Origin: Treponema sp.
GTDB taxonomy: Bacteria; Spirochaetota; Spirochaetia; Treponematales; Breznakiellaceae
Direction of reading: 5' to 3'
DNA length: 50,097 nucleotides
Assembly: GCA_031260245.1 (NCBI GenBank)
Contig: JAIRKH010000108.1
Span: 1-50,097, forward strand
Positions 1-9,759 of the stretch are shown in pieces. The position numbers and the translations under genes were made by a program. Position 1 is the stretch's first letter, and each line of letters opens with the position of its first letter. The notes beneath the pieces are model-generated. The model searched no databases. It was given only the letters and a program-made list of their open reading frames with translations, and was not told the origin of the DNA.

Positions 1-1
1 C

Positions 2-394
2 AAGATATTATTCCTCTCGTTCGTCAAAAAAGCGAAACGGAAGTTCCATTTCCAGTTGTGGGATTTCTGTATCATGGGAAACCATATTCATTTCCTGATA
101 AAACCGGGTAAAGACGCTAATTTATAGGAGATAATTCAGTGGATAAAGTGTAATTTCGCGAAGGCGTGGAACAAGGCGCACGGGCGGAAGGGGCATGTGT
201 GGGGCGAGCGGTTCTACTCGCGAATAATCGGAGGGATAGAGGACTTTCTGCGGACGCGGGAGTACATTGCGGAGAATCCCGTGAAGGCTGGGCTTGTGAC
301 GCGAGCCGCGGAATGGGCGTTTGGGAGTTTATACCGTCGACTGCATCGGCAATCCGACTTACTAGACGAGCCTATTCTCGGCGACGACGTATGA
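2..394 (+). pseudogene. REP-associated tyrosine transposase (Y1_Tnp/RAYT) remnant, 5'-truncated by the window edge, in-frame TAG at 125-127
   Basis: Frame 2 translation KILFLSFVKKAKRKFHFQLWDFCIMGNHIHFLIKPGKDANL*EIIQWIKCNFAKAWNKAHGRKGHVWGERFYSRIIGGIEDFLRTREYIAENPVKAGLVTRAAEWAFGSLYRRLHRQSDLLDEPILGDDV*; the MGNHIHFLIKP HUH motif and the ENPVKAGLV C-terminus are typical of Y1 transposases. Confidence 0.85.
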
Positions 395-396
395 GC

Positions 397-919
397 GGCG
401 TCTGACGCCACGAGTGGGCGTTGTCCGCTGACTCCGACATACGGAACCTACGCTTAATAGGTGGACGCAGTCTGGTTATATTAAAAAGAAGGGAAGACTT
501 TCCAAAACGTAGTCGGCTGACGGTAAACTTTTTGTTGCCTCCCTCGCCACCGCGGCGGCGAGGCGCGTCTTTTCCCACTATTGCACTTCGATCCTTGCCG
601 GTACATACGGCGCGCGTACGCTCGTACTCGAGGATAACGTACGTCTGTACACAAATCTCGAGTACGAGCGCGTCGTCATTCCCATTAACGTAATTCTTTC
701 TGCCATCCACGCCCACTGCTCTGCTACCAAAAGCGCCTGACACTAATGCGCCTTCATTCAAAAACTTCAAAAACGTCTGACACCGATATGAGCGATATGA
801 GTGAACAGTGTCTGACACCTGTGAGGCGCTTATTAACAACGCGTACCGTCGTTACGACGAATGACACCCTGACACATATTAACGACGTGACGCGAAGTGT
901 CTGACACCGATATGAGCGA
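397..919. repeat. Cluster of short GTCTGAC(A/G)C palindromic repeats
   Basis: ggcgtctgacgcc 397-409; gcgcctgacac 733-743; gtctgacacc 775-784; gtgtctgacac 808-818; gtgtctgacac 897-907; a 21-nt exact repeat gtctgacaccgatatgagcga at 775-795 and 899-919. Confidence 0.7.
619..670. repeat. Perfect 14-bp inverted repeat, 24-nt spacer
   Basis: cgctcgtactcgag (619-632) / ctcgagtacgagcg (657-670). Confidence 0.75.
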
Positions 920-1031
920 CGGCGCAAGCGTTTTGTATTCTCTTGCCTGAAAGCAGGAATTGGACGGCGCGTTTAGCAAGAAATTTCAAATTTTTCTTAT
1001 TAAGGACTTGACGAGAAGCCGATAAAAGTAA

Positions 1032-2408
<1,377 letters not shown>

Positions 2409-2503
2409 CAAGCCAAGCGAGTTATGGGAGGAATAGAGAGAATAGCCGCGCCTGTCGACGCGGTTTGCGCGTTTCAAGAAACGCCGCCATTAGCCTCTCT
2501 ATT

Positions 2504-2514
2504 CCCCCCCCCCC
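2504..2514. repeat. Homopolymeric C11 tract in the leader of the next gene
   Basis: attcccccccccccgtc; lies 47 nt upstream of the probable ATG at 2561. Confidence 0.85.
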
Positions 2515-2560
2515 GTCAACCTCGCGGGCGCGTAGTAAAACAATAAAAGCAAGGAAACGT

Positions 2561-3013
2561 ATGAGGAATATTGGCGTAAGAACGATAGCCGTCTTATTGA
2601 TATTGAGTTCCGCGCCTGTTTTTGGACAAACCGTTGACAATGAGCCGTTCCGTTACGACTCTTTGGAATTTCCACAGTGGGCGCGGGACGTGCGGCGCTT
2701 TGACATAGTAACGCTCGGCGCTTTGCCCTTCGCCTTTTTTACCGCGACTTTCTTTACAGACGCAACGCGTTGGGCGCAACACGATTGGGAAATGACGTAT
2801 TCGCCGTGGCCCCTCAAACCATCCGGCGCTTATGAAACCAGCGACGACGAAAAACTCGCCGTCTTGGGAATCGCGTTCGCCATCGCCGTGGGCGTCGCTG
2901 TGATAGACCTCGTCGTCATAAACGTCAAACGCCTTAAAACGCCGCCTCTGAACGACAGCCGCGCGGTCGTCAAGCGGACGACGTCAAACGATACGCTTGA
3001 GAACGCGGAATGA
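2561..3013 (+). CDS. Hypothetical membrane protein with signal peptide
   Basis: Start reassigned from the 2465 ORF: MRNIGVRTIAVLLILSSAPVFGQ signal peptide, SD aagga; C-terminal TM segment. Confidence 0.65.
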   Translation: MRNIGVRTIAVLLILSSAPVFGQTVDNEPFRYDSLEFPQWARDVRRFDIVTLGALPFAFFTATFFTDATRWAQHDWEMTYSPWPLKPSGAYETSDDEKLAVLGIAFAIAVGVAVIDLVVINVKRLKTPPLNDSRAVVKRTTSNDTLENAE

Positions 3014-3047
3014 CGCCGTTCGCCCGTAGTTTTTTCCTATTAGTAAA

Positions 3048-3980
3048 ATGCCTTCATTCTCCTGCGTTGTAGAGGACGGCGGCGGCGTCCGACTCGACGT
3101 TTTTGTCGCGGAACGTCTTAAACTGTTCAGCCGCTCGCAGGCCAAGGTCCGTAATCTCAGAGGGCTTGTTAACGGCAAAGCGGTTAAGCTATCTCGGCTT
3201 GTTCAACTAAACGACAGTCTTGAGTTAATCTGGGACGAGCCAGAACCGTCTGCGCTTGTTCCCGAAGACCTGCCTTTAGAGGTTCTTTACGAGGATGAAC
3301 AAGTCGTCGTCATAAACAAAGCTCCAGGCGTGGCGACCCACCCGGGCGCGGGCGTCAGGCGCGGGACCGTCGCCAACGCTCTTCTTTACCGCCTGCTTGC
3401 GTCTGGGCGTCGTCCCTTTGGCGCGACTGAACGTCCGGGCGTTGTTCACCGACTCGACAAGGACACCTCTGGAGTACTCATCGCGGCGTATAACGAAAGG
3501 GCTTGCGCTTTCTTGGCGGAACAGTTCAAGTCGCGGAAGACGCGGAAAATCTATGCTGCGATAGTCAAAGGACGACCCAAAGAGGACCACGGTTGCATTG
3601 AGACCTTTATCGCTCGCGATAAACGGGACCGCAAGCGTTTCGCAACGTCAGACGCGGGCAAATTCGCCGTTACCCATTATCGGCTTATCCGCGTTTGGGA
3701 GGACGCGGGGGAGGTTCGTTCTCTGCTCAAGCTCCGTCCCAAGACGGGACGCACTCACCAACTCCGCGTGCACTTACGGCACATTGGCTGTCCCATACTT
3801 GGCGACCCTATATACGGGGATAAAAATCCGTCCATTTCCCTTATGCTGCACGCGAAGAGCCTTTCCATCGTCCTCCCCGGGCAAGAGCTTATGTCGACGT
3901 TTTCAACCCCTCTGCCGCAACGATTCTGCGACGTTTTTCCATTACGCATTAACGCTATCAATCATCGTTTGATTTTTTAA
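3048..3980 (+). CDS. RluA-family pseudouridine synthase with S4 domain
   Basis: GVVHRLDKDTSGVLIAAYN, TGRTHQLRVHLRHIGCPILGDPIYG. Confidence 0.93.
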   Translation: MPSFSCVVEDGGGVRLDVFVAERLKLFSRSQAKVRNLRGLVNGKAVKLSRLVQLNDSLELIWDEPEPSALVPEDLPLEVLYEDEQVVVINKAPGVATHPGAGVRRGTVANALLYRLLASGRRPFGATERPGVVHRLDKDTSGVLIAAYNERACAFLAEQFKSRKTRKIYAAIVKGRPKEDHGCIETFIARDKRDRKRFATSDAGKFAVTHYRLIRVWEDAGEVRSLLKLRPKTGRTHQLRVHLRHIGCPILGDPIYGDKNPSISLMLHAKSLSIVLPGQELMSTFSTPLPQRFCDVFPLRINAINHRLIF

Positions 3981-4085
3981 CCGCGGACTATAATCTCTGC
4001 TAAAAAACTCCATTCCTCCGCCGCCAACCAAGTTTATATTGGAAATATAACGCCATGTTTTTTTGCGCGGGGCGCTCCCCCTTGC

Positions 4086-4697
4086 TCAAAAAGTTACTGT
4101 TATCGCAGGCTTACGGACTTTGCTATGTTCGTAGGATTGAATATCCGCGTTAAAGCGGCGTTCCGCCTCAATAGAGGAAGGAGGACCGTGTCCTGGAAGT
4201 ACCATATAGTCGCCTTGCAGTGTGAGGATTTTGCTATAGAGCGCGGTAATTTGGACTTTATCGCCGTAGGAGCTGTGAGTTTTGCCGGTGAGACCCGCGC
4301 TGAGAGCGTCTCCTGTGAAGAGCAGTCGGTCTACTTTGTATACCACCGCGTCGAAGGCGTGTCCGGGAACCGAGAATACCTCTATTTCAAACGGACCAAC
4401 GAGAAATTTGTCGCCGTCGCGTACCATGTTAGTTTTATATCCGCGAACGAGCGGATTTACCGCATAAATATCAGTCTTGTATATCCGCTCAAGGGTTCGG
4501 AGTCCAAGCACATGATTGGAATGGTCGTGAGTAATAAGCACGCCAGCCAGAGTATAGCTATTATCCTCAATGATATTGACGAAAACTTGATCTATATGCG
4601 CCGGGTCTATGACGATTGCGGTCTTGTCTGGCGGTTCGCCTCCGATGATGTAGGAATTCCTTGCGCCCGGCGACGTAGTATGGAAATAGAGTTGCAT
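4086..4697 (-). CDS. MBL-fold metallohydrolase
   Basis: Start set to MQLYFHTTSPGARNSY (SD ggag); LITHDHSNHVLG, GDALSAG, LPGHGPPSS. Confidence 0.85.
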   Translation of the reverse strand: MQLYFHTTSPGARNSYIIGGEPPDKTAIVIDPAHIDQVFVNIIEDNSYTLAGVLITHDHSNHVLGLRTLERIYKTDIYAVNPLVRGYKTNMVRDGDKFLVGPFEIEVFSVPGHAFDAVVYKVDRLLFTGDALSAGLTGKTHSSYGDKVQITALYSKILTLQGDYMVLPGHGPPSSIEAERRFNADIQSYEHSKVRKPAITVTF

Positions 4698-4702
4698 AGC
4701 GG

Positions 4703-5290
4703 TTACTCCAATATCTCGAAAATCGCTTCGCCGGTGTTCGACGTTTTGAAAGACACGTTCTTGCGTTGGGACATGATGAAGTTCGTCCGTTTTATATCGC
4801 AATTAACGAGACTTACGCAAACCATGTCCGCATTGATGAAACGACTATTATACATTCCAGAGTTATTGAAAGAACAGTTGACGATAGACGCGCCGCCGTA
4901 GTTTATATTCACCAAGTCTGAATTCTCAAAACAGACCTGTTGAAGTCGAGCGCCCGCGAAAGAAAGAAATTCAAGATTCGTTTGTTTGAAGGAACAATTA
5001 TAAAAATCCGCGAAATTAAAAAGCGTTAATTGCATGGAACAATTTGAGAAATCGCACGCTGAAAAGAAAGAATTCTTGAAATTGCACGCATAGAAACGCC
5101 TTCCTGAAAAGTCTTCGTTTTCAAAACGCATATAAGGAGCGTTCATATCGCGCACGTCCGTTTCCTGTTTTATGAGATTACATATACGAATTTCTTCGGC
5201 TTTAACGTCTGCGCTATGAGGAGCGCAAAGCTTCGAGCCGGTTATGGCAAGCCGTCCGCAACCGGCTGCGCAATAAATAGGCGAAAACAT
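4703..5290 (-). CDS. Pentapeptide-repeat protein with short Cys-rich N-terminus
   Basis: Start set to MFSPIYCAAGCGRLAITGSKLC; repeats such as NFKNSFFSACDFSNCSMQLTLFNFADFYNCSFKQTNLEFLSF. Confidence 0.8.
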   Translation of the reverse strand: MFSPIYCAAGCGRLAITGSKLCAPHSADVKAEEIRICNLIKQETDVRDMNAPYMRFENEDFSGRRFYACNFKNSFFSACDFSNCSMQLTLFNFADFYNCSFKQTNLEFLSFAGARLQQVCFENSDLVNINYGGASIVNCSFNNSGMYNSRFINADMVCVSLVNCDIKRTNFIMSQRKNVSFKTSNTGEAIFEILE

Positions 5291-5296
5291 GAGCTT

Positions 5297-5325
5297 ATCA
5301 TAAGATAGACGCGGCTTTTTTTCAA
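5297..5325 (-). promoter_or_regulatory. Promoter of the pentapeptide gene, leaderless
   Basis: TTGAAA-N17-TATGAT, then 6 nt (aagctc) to ATG. Confidence 0.55.
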
Positions 5326-5330
5326 GCCTC

Positions 5331-5359
5331 TTGTTATAGAAAATGAAATACGATAAACT
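5331..5359 (+). promoter_or_regulatory. Promoter of purE, leaderless
   Basis: TTGTTA-N17-TAAACT, then 6 nt (attcac) to ATG 5366. Confidence 0.55.
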
Positions 5360-5365
5360 ATTCAC

Positions 5366-5839
5366 ATGAAAGTCGCTATTATTTTTGGGTCCGCTTCGGA
5401 CAAACCGATTATGAAGAAAGCCGCGGACGTCCTGCGGGAATTCGGCGTGGAATTTTCCGCGCATATCCTTTCCGCGCACCGCGTTCCCGAACTATTGAAA
5501 GAAACAGTACAGAACCTCGAGAAAGACGGCGTCGAAGTATTCATAGCCGGCGCAGGGCTGTCGGCCGCGTTGCCAGGAGCCATAGCAAGCGTAACGACTA
5601 TTCCGGTCGTCGGAGTACCCATAGCAAGCGGAGGACTCGGCGGGCTTGACGCGCTACTCGCCGTCGTACAGACGCCCAAGCCCGTGCCTGCGGCGACGGT
5701 CGGGATTGACAATGCGGCTAACGCTGCGTATCTGGCGATAGAAATTCTCGCGGTCAAATATTCGGACTTAAAAGAGAAATTGCGACAATTCCGGGAAACC
5801 TTGAAAGCCAACCTTGAAGAGTCGACGGTAGCGCTGTGA
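5366..5839 (+). CDS. purE: 5-(carboxyamino)imidazole ribonucleotide mutase / AIR carboxylase PurE
   Basis: IIFGSASDKPIMKKAADVL, SAHRVPELL, IAGAGLSAALPGAIAS. Confidence 0.95.
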   Translation: MKVAIIFGSASDKPIMKKAADVLREFGVEFSAHILSAHRVPELLKETVQNLEKDGVEVFIAGAGLSAALPGAIASVTTIPVVGVPIASGGLGGLDALLAVVQTPKPVPAATVGIDNAANAAYLAIEILAVKYSDLKEKLRQFRETLKANLEESTVAL

Positions 5840-6129
5840 TTTGCGCTACGCGCCTTAATAACTCATGTTACGCAGAGTCCGGTTTTAATCCGAATATAGT
5901 CCTAAATTCAGCTTGATTCTACCATATTATTAAACAAGTCTATTATCAGAAAATCATAACCGTCCTAAAAGACGCCCATAGAATTACAAGCGGCGGATTA
6001 GCGAAGTAATAGAAATTTGACGCTTCCTCCGCGCGGTTGCGTCGGAGATTATTATAAAAGCTTTCTAACGATATAATTCAAAATGCGGTAGATTTTTTCT
6101 TGCGAATGCGGTATTATGATAATATGCGA

Positions 6130-6678
6130 ATGATTTTAATTTTATCGGTTTCATTGCTTGCGATGAACGGTTGTAAATCCGCGCCCCCGCAGACGGCTCC
6201 AGTGGAGGCGGAAAACCTGAACGTACCCGACTGGATTTCTCTTCCGCCTCCGGAAGACGAATTATGGGGAATAGGCGCCGCGTTTGCGGCAAAAGATTAC
6301 GAGGCGATGCTCGTAGCGGAGACGCGCGCCAAGGCTTCCATTGTTCAGCGGTTACGGCTCTATTTGGACGGCGCGTTTGATGGGTATAACAGGCGGGCGG
6401 ACGCGGAGAATAGAGCGGTAGACGCGCTTATTGAAGACGCCGCGTTTAAGCTGGACAATATGCTCTTAAAAGAAGCCGTCGTCGATAAACGACAGCAGAC
6501 GCCGAACAAGACATGGTGGTACCGCGTGAGTTATAAGAAAGCGGACGCCCGAACCGCGGTTTTTCAGATACTTGACAGCGAAATTGAACAGTATCCGGAA
6601 TTTAACCCCAATCGCGCGATAGTATTCTTCGACGAACAGTCCGCGAAAAACGACGCGCCTATCGTTACATCCGAATAA
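6130..6678 (+). CDS. LPP20-like lipoprotein
   Basis: Lipobox LLAMNGCKS; PDWISLPPPEDELWGIGAA...AETRAKASIVQRL; start could also be 6100 or 6124. Confidence 0.7.
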   Translation: MILILSVSLLAMNGCKSAPPQTAPVEAENLNVPDWISLPPPEDELWGIGAAFAAKDYEAMLVAETRAKASIVQRLRLYLDGAFDGYNRRADAENRAVDALIEDAAFKLDNMLLKEAVVDKRQQTPNKTWWYRVSYKKADARTAVFQILDSEIEQYPEFNPNRAIVFFDEQSAKNDAPIVTSE

Positions 6679-6725
6679 AAACAAGCGCCCAAAATTTCTA
6701 ATTTTAAAAAAAATAGAAATTCCTC

Positions 6726-6753
6726 TTGAATTTTTTTAAAAGGGCATTATACT
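6726..6753 (+). promoter_or_regulatory. Promoter for the LPP20-like gene at 6813
   Basis: TTGAAT-N16-TATACT. Confidence 0.5.
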
Positions 6754-6812
6754 ATAAAGTAATGGGCTCTTGTATGAGAGCCTTAATTTTGTAACTTTAT
6801 AGGAGTTTCATT

Positions 6813-7376
6813 ATGAAAAGAAGCGTATGTATGCTTTTGACGGCAGTGGTTGCCGTTTCGTTGGCGTTCATTAGCTGTGGTTCCGCTCCAGCGGAGCAAA
6901 AGTCGGCGCAACCTACTCTTCCGGAGTGGTATTTGAATCCGCCTGATGATGAACAAGCTATCATCGGTATCGGCGTCGCCAAAATGGCCGATATGAACGC
7001 CGCCATGGGAGCGGCTGAACAACGCGCGCGGGTTTCCATATCCCGCACTTTGAAAGATAACATCAAGGCTATGGTAACCGATTATTCAAGAACAGCAGGT
7101 ACTGCCGACGAGCAGACTACCTTGCAGTTCTATGAAAGCATCAGTCAGTCCGTAACTTCCAACACCCTATCCGGCGCTAAAGTCTCTAAAAGAGCCTACG
7201 AGAACGGCGCTGCTTATGTTATGGTAACGATGAACAAATCAGACGCGGCCGCGGCCGCGGCTAACGTCATTGAGAGCGAAGCTTCTCAATACGCGGAATT
7301 CAAGGCCATGAACGCGCTGGACGCGTTGAACGCCCAGTTGGCTAATTCTACCGTTAAAGCTATACCGGAAGAATAG
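6813..7376 (+). CDS. LPP20-like lipoprotein
   Basis: Lipobox LAFISCGS; PEWYLNPPDDEQAIIGIGVAKMADMNAAMGAAEQRARVSISRTL. Confidence 0.8.
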   Translation: MKRSVCMLLTAVVAVSLAFISCGSAPAEQKSAQPTLPEWYLNPPDDEQAIIGIGVAKMADMNAAMGAAEQRARVSISRTLKDNIKAMVTDYSRTAGTADEQTTLQFYESISQSVTSNTLSGAKVSKRAYENGAAYVMVTMNKSDAAAAAANVIESEASQYAEFKAMNALDALNAQLANSTVKAIPEE

Positions 7377-7462
7377 CAGTCCAGAAATATAGGGGGAGTC
7401 AATCCCTCTATATTTTTCTATATTAATAAAAAGTATCCCTGAAAATATTCATGGAGGGGAAA

Positions 7463-8287
7463 ATGAGAAAAACAAAGAATATTTTAATCAAGATTCAACC
7501 TTCTTTTATAATTGGTATGTTGTTGATATTTGCCGCGTGCGCGTCGCAACCAATCGTAACGAAGTCGCCCGTCTCTTTCGCTACGAGGGAATTTTTTGAT
7601 TCTAGCCCTTTTGACGGAGAACTGGTCGTTATCGGCGTCGCTACCGAGAGTTCTGACCACAATAAAAGAGCGATAAAAGAGGCGCTCAACGACGCTTCGC
7701 GAAAAACCGCTTTATTCTTCAACCTTGAGGGTTCCTTTGAACAGGTGGAAAATAGAGGTTCAGGGTTCCTTGATTATTCTCGAGAAACTAAAAATTTAGT
7801 AAAGCCGGAAAGCGACGCCGATTATGTAGAAAAACTGAAGTTTGACCCTGAAATGGACGTCTTTCACGATGCAAGATACAAGGTAGTTTTCGTCCGCGCG
7901 AGATACGGAGATGTTAATCTTTCGGTAAACCACAAATTTTCCATTCCTTCTGACGGCAAAAAACCAGAGTGGGTTGAGACGACGCCGTATATTCCGGGAT
8001 ATTATGTGGGCGTTGGATACGCAAACTATCATGGGCTGTATAAAAATACGGTAATAGAGTCCTATGAGAACGCCGCTCTTGCCATCATAAGGACTATTTC
8101 TAGCGATGTACAAGGAGACGAATCTCTTAGTTCTAATACAGGGAATAGATTTTTCTTCCGACAGGATAGCAATGGAACGGTGTCCGCAGCAGGAGTACTA
8201 GAAAGTTTCTGTGTGTTGGAAATTTGGAGAGAATCGGGCGATTTCAAAGGTATGTGGACGTTAGCGGTGGCGAAAATACCGAAGTAA
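7463..8287 (+). CDS. LPP20-like lipoprotein, possibly two LPP20-like units
   Basis: Lipobox LIFAACAS; PEWVETTPYIPGYYVGVGYANYHGLYKNTVIESYENAALAIIRTI; start 7451 or 7463. Confidence 0.65.
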   Translation: MRKTKNILIKIQPSFIIGMLLIFAACASQPIVTKSPVSFATREFFDSSPFDGELVVIGVATESSDHNKRAIKEALNDASRKTALFFNLEGSFEQVENRGSGFLDYSRETKNLVKPESDADYVEKLKFDPEMDVFHDARYKVVFVRARYGDVNLSVNHKFSIPSDGKKPEWVETTPYIPGYYVGVGYANYHGLYKNTVIESYENAALAIIRTISSDVQGDESLSSNTGNRFFFRQDSNGTVSAAGVLESFCVLEIWRESGDFKGMWTLAVAKIPK

Positions 8288-8332
8288 AATTAAAAACTTT
8301 GAACAAGTCAATTTCATTCACAAGGAGATATT

Positions 8333-9547
8333 ATGTCTAAAATATTATGTGTTTTAACCATTGGACTGTTGGCGGTTTCGTGTGCGAGCGCGCCGTCGAG
8401 TAATACAAGCGCTTCTACGGCTAAAACTAACAATTCCGCGGCTGAAGCGGAAGCCGCGGCGCAGGCCGCGGTTGCGGCAATGAACAACGACGGACAGAGA
8501 CCCGTCTCCAGCGGAGGGCAACAAACGACGCCGTCCGCGCAACAACAGACGGTACAGCCCGCGGCCGCCTCGTCCTCAGCGCCTGCAAGAGCCGGCGCAA
8601 AACCCGCTTGGATAGACGCGAAAGACTCGGTCTACAACAAGAGCGAGCGTCTCTCGGAAATAGGCATAGACGCCCGACAGGAGAGCGCGGACCAAAAGGC
8701 TTTAGCCGCGCTCACCGCGCTCTTTGGACAGTCAATAGAAGCCCAGCAAAAACTCTCAACCGCCTATAACGAAGCGGTTAGAGCGGGAAAAGTAACGACT
8801 TCCGAAAGCGCGTCCATGCAGGAATCTATAAAGACTTCAACCCAGTTAAGCTCTCTCGTCGGCGTTTCCATAGCGGACAGGTGGTACGACGGCAAGTCAA
8901 CCTATTACTCCATCGCGGTCATGGACAACGCGAGAGCTATCCAGGTATATACGTCAATCATCGCCGGCTACAACGAGACCATAAATATCTTGACGAACAT
9001 ATCTGACTCCGAAAAGTATTCTTTTGACGGCTATGCGCGTTATAAGCTTGCGAGTATCATAGCGGACGGCGCTCAAGAGTACGTGCGGGTACTTACTTAC
9101 CTCGGCGCTACTCCTCCAAATGTGAAAAAGAGCGCGGACTTCCTCTCGGAAATAAAGAGCATCGCCGCAAGGATTCCCATTTTTGTCAATGTTTCTGACG
9201 ACGTGTCGAATCGTATTAAAAGCGCCTTAACGAAAGTCATTACAAGTCAGGGCTTGCAAGGCGGTACTTCTTCAGCGCGCTACGTGTTGAACTGCAACTT
9301 CTCGCTTTCAGATACGGATTTCCCTAATAACCCCAATAAATTCGCGCGATATCTCGTAGAAGGAAGCCTGATAGATACGGCAAGCGGAAACGAACTTCTT
9401 CCCTATAAAATAGACGGTAGGGAGGGGCATACGACCATTGCGGAAGCCAGAAACAGAGCGGTCGCGGCAGCGGAAAGGAAAATAGGAGACGCAAGAGCGG
9501 CCGACGGTTTCGCCCAAAAATTAACAAGCTACCTTGAATCGCTCTAA
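8333..9547 (+). CDS. Lipoprotein with LPP20-like central region
   Basis: Lipobox LLAVSCAS; PAWIDAKDSVYNKSERLSEIGIDARQESADQKALAALTALFGQ. Confidence 0.7.
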   Translation: MSKILCVLTIGLLAVSCASAPSSNTSASTAKTNNSAAEAEAAAQAAVAAMNNDGQRPVSSGGQQTTPSAQQQTVQPAAASSSAPARAGAKPAWIDAKDSVYNKSERLSEIGIDARQESADQKALAALTALFGQSIEAQQKLSTAYNEAVRAGKVTTSESASMQESIKTSTQLSSLVGVSIADRWYDGKSTYYSIAVMDNARAIQVYTSIIAGYNETINILTNISDSEKYSFDGYARYKLASIIADGAQEYVRVLTYLGATPPNVKKSADFLSEIKSIAARIPIFVNVSDDVSNRIKSALTKVITSQGLQGGTSSARYVLNCNFSLSDTDFPNNPNKFARYLVEGSLIDTASGNELLPYKIDGREGHTTIAEARNRAVAAAERKIGDARAADGFAQKLTSYLESL

Positions 9548-9586
9548 AGACTAATTGAAATCGTTGTTATTCAGATAAATTTTTGG

Positions 9587-9609
9587 GGGGGCGTAATACG
9601 GACGCCCCC
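9587..9609 (+). terminator. Terminator hairpin after the lipoprotein cluster
   Basis: gggggcgt-aatacgg-acgccccc followed by tattttcc. Confidence 0.55.
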
Positions 9610-9670
9610 TATTTTCCTATAATTTTTAATTCAAAAATAAAAAATACGATAAAAATCAAACCCTCCTTTG

Positions 9671-9700
9671 TTTACATACAAAAAATTCCCTATATGTAAA
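9671..9700. promoter_or_regulatory. Inverted repeat upstream of the sugar ABC operon, possible operator
   Basis: tttacata ... tatgtaaa. Confidence 0.35.
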
Positions 9701-9759
9701 TTTCAGTTTTATTTGTTAGAATTCAAAGCAAAATTCAATGATTTTCAAGGAGAGAAAAC

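Noticed and set aside
4125-4901. 258-aa plus-strand ORF
   Set aside because: Opposite the MBL-fold gene, which has clear HxHxDH-type motifs and an SD.
7245-7262. gcggccgcggccgcgg repeat
   Set aside because: Explained by Ala codons (DAAAAAAN) in an LPP20-like coding sequence.
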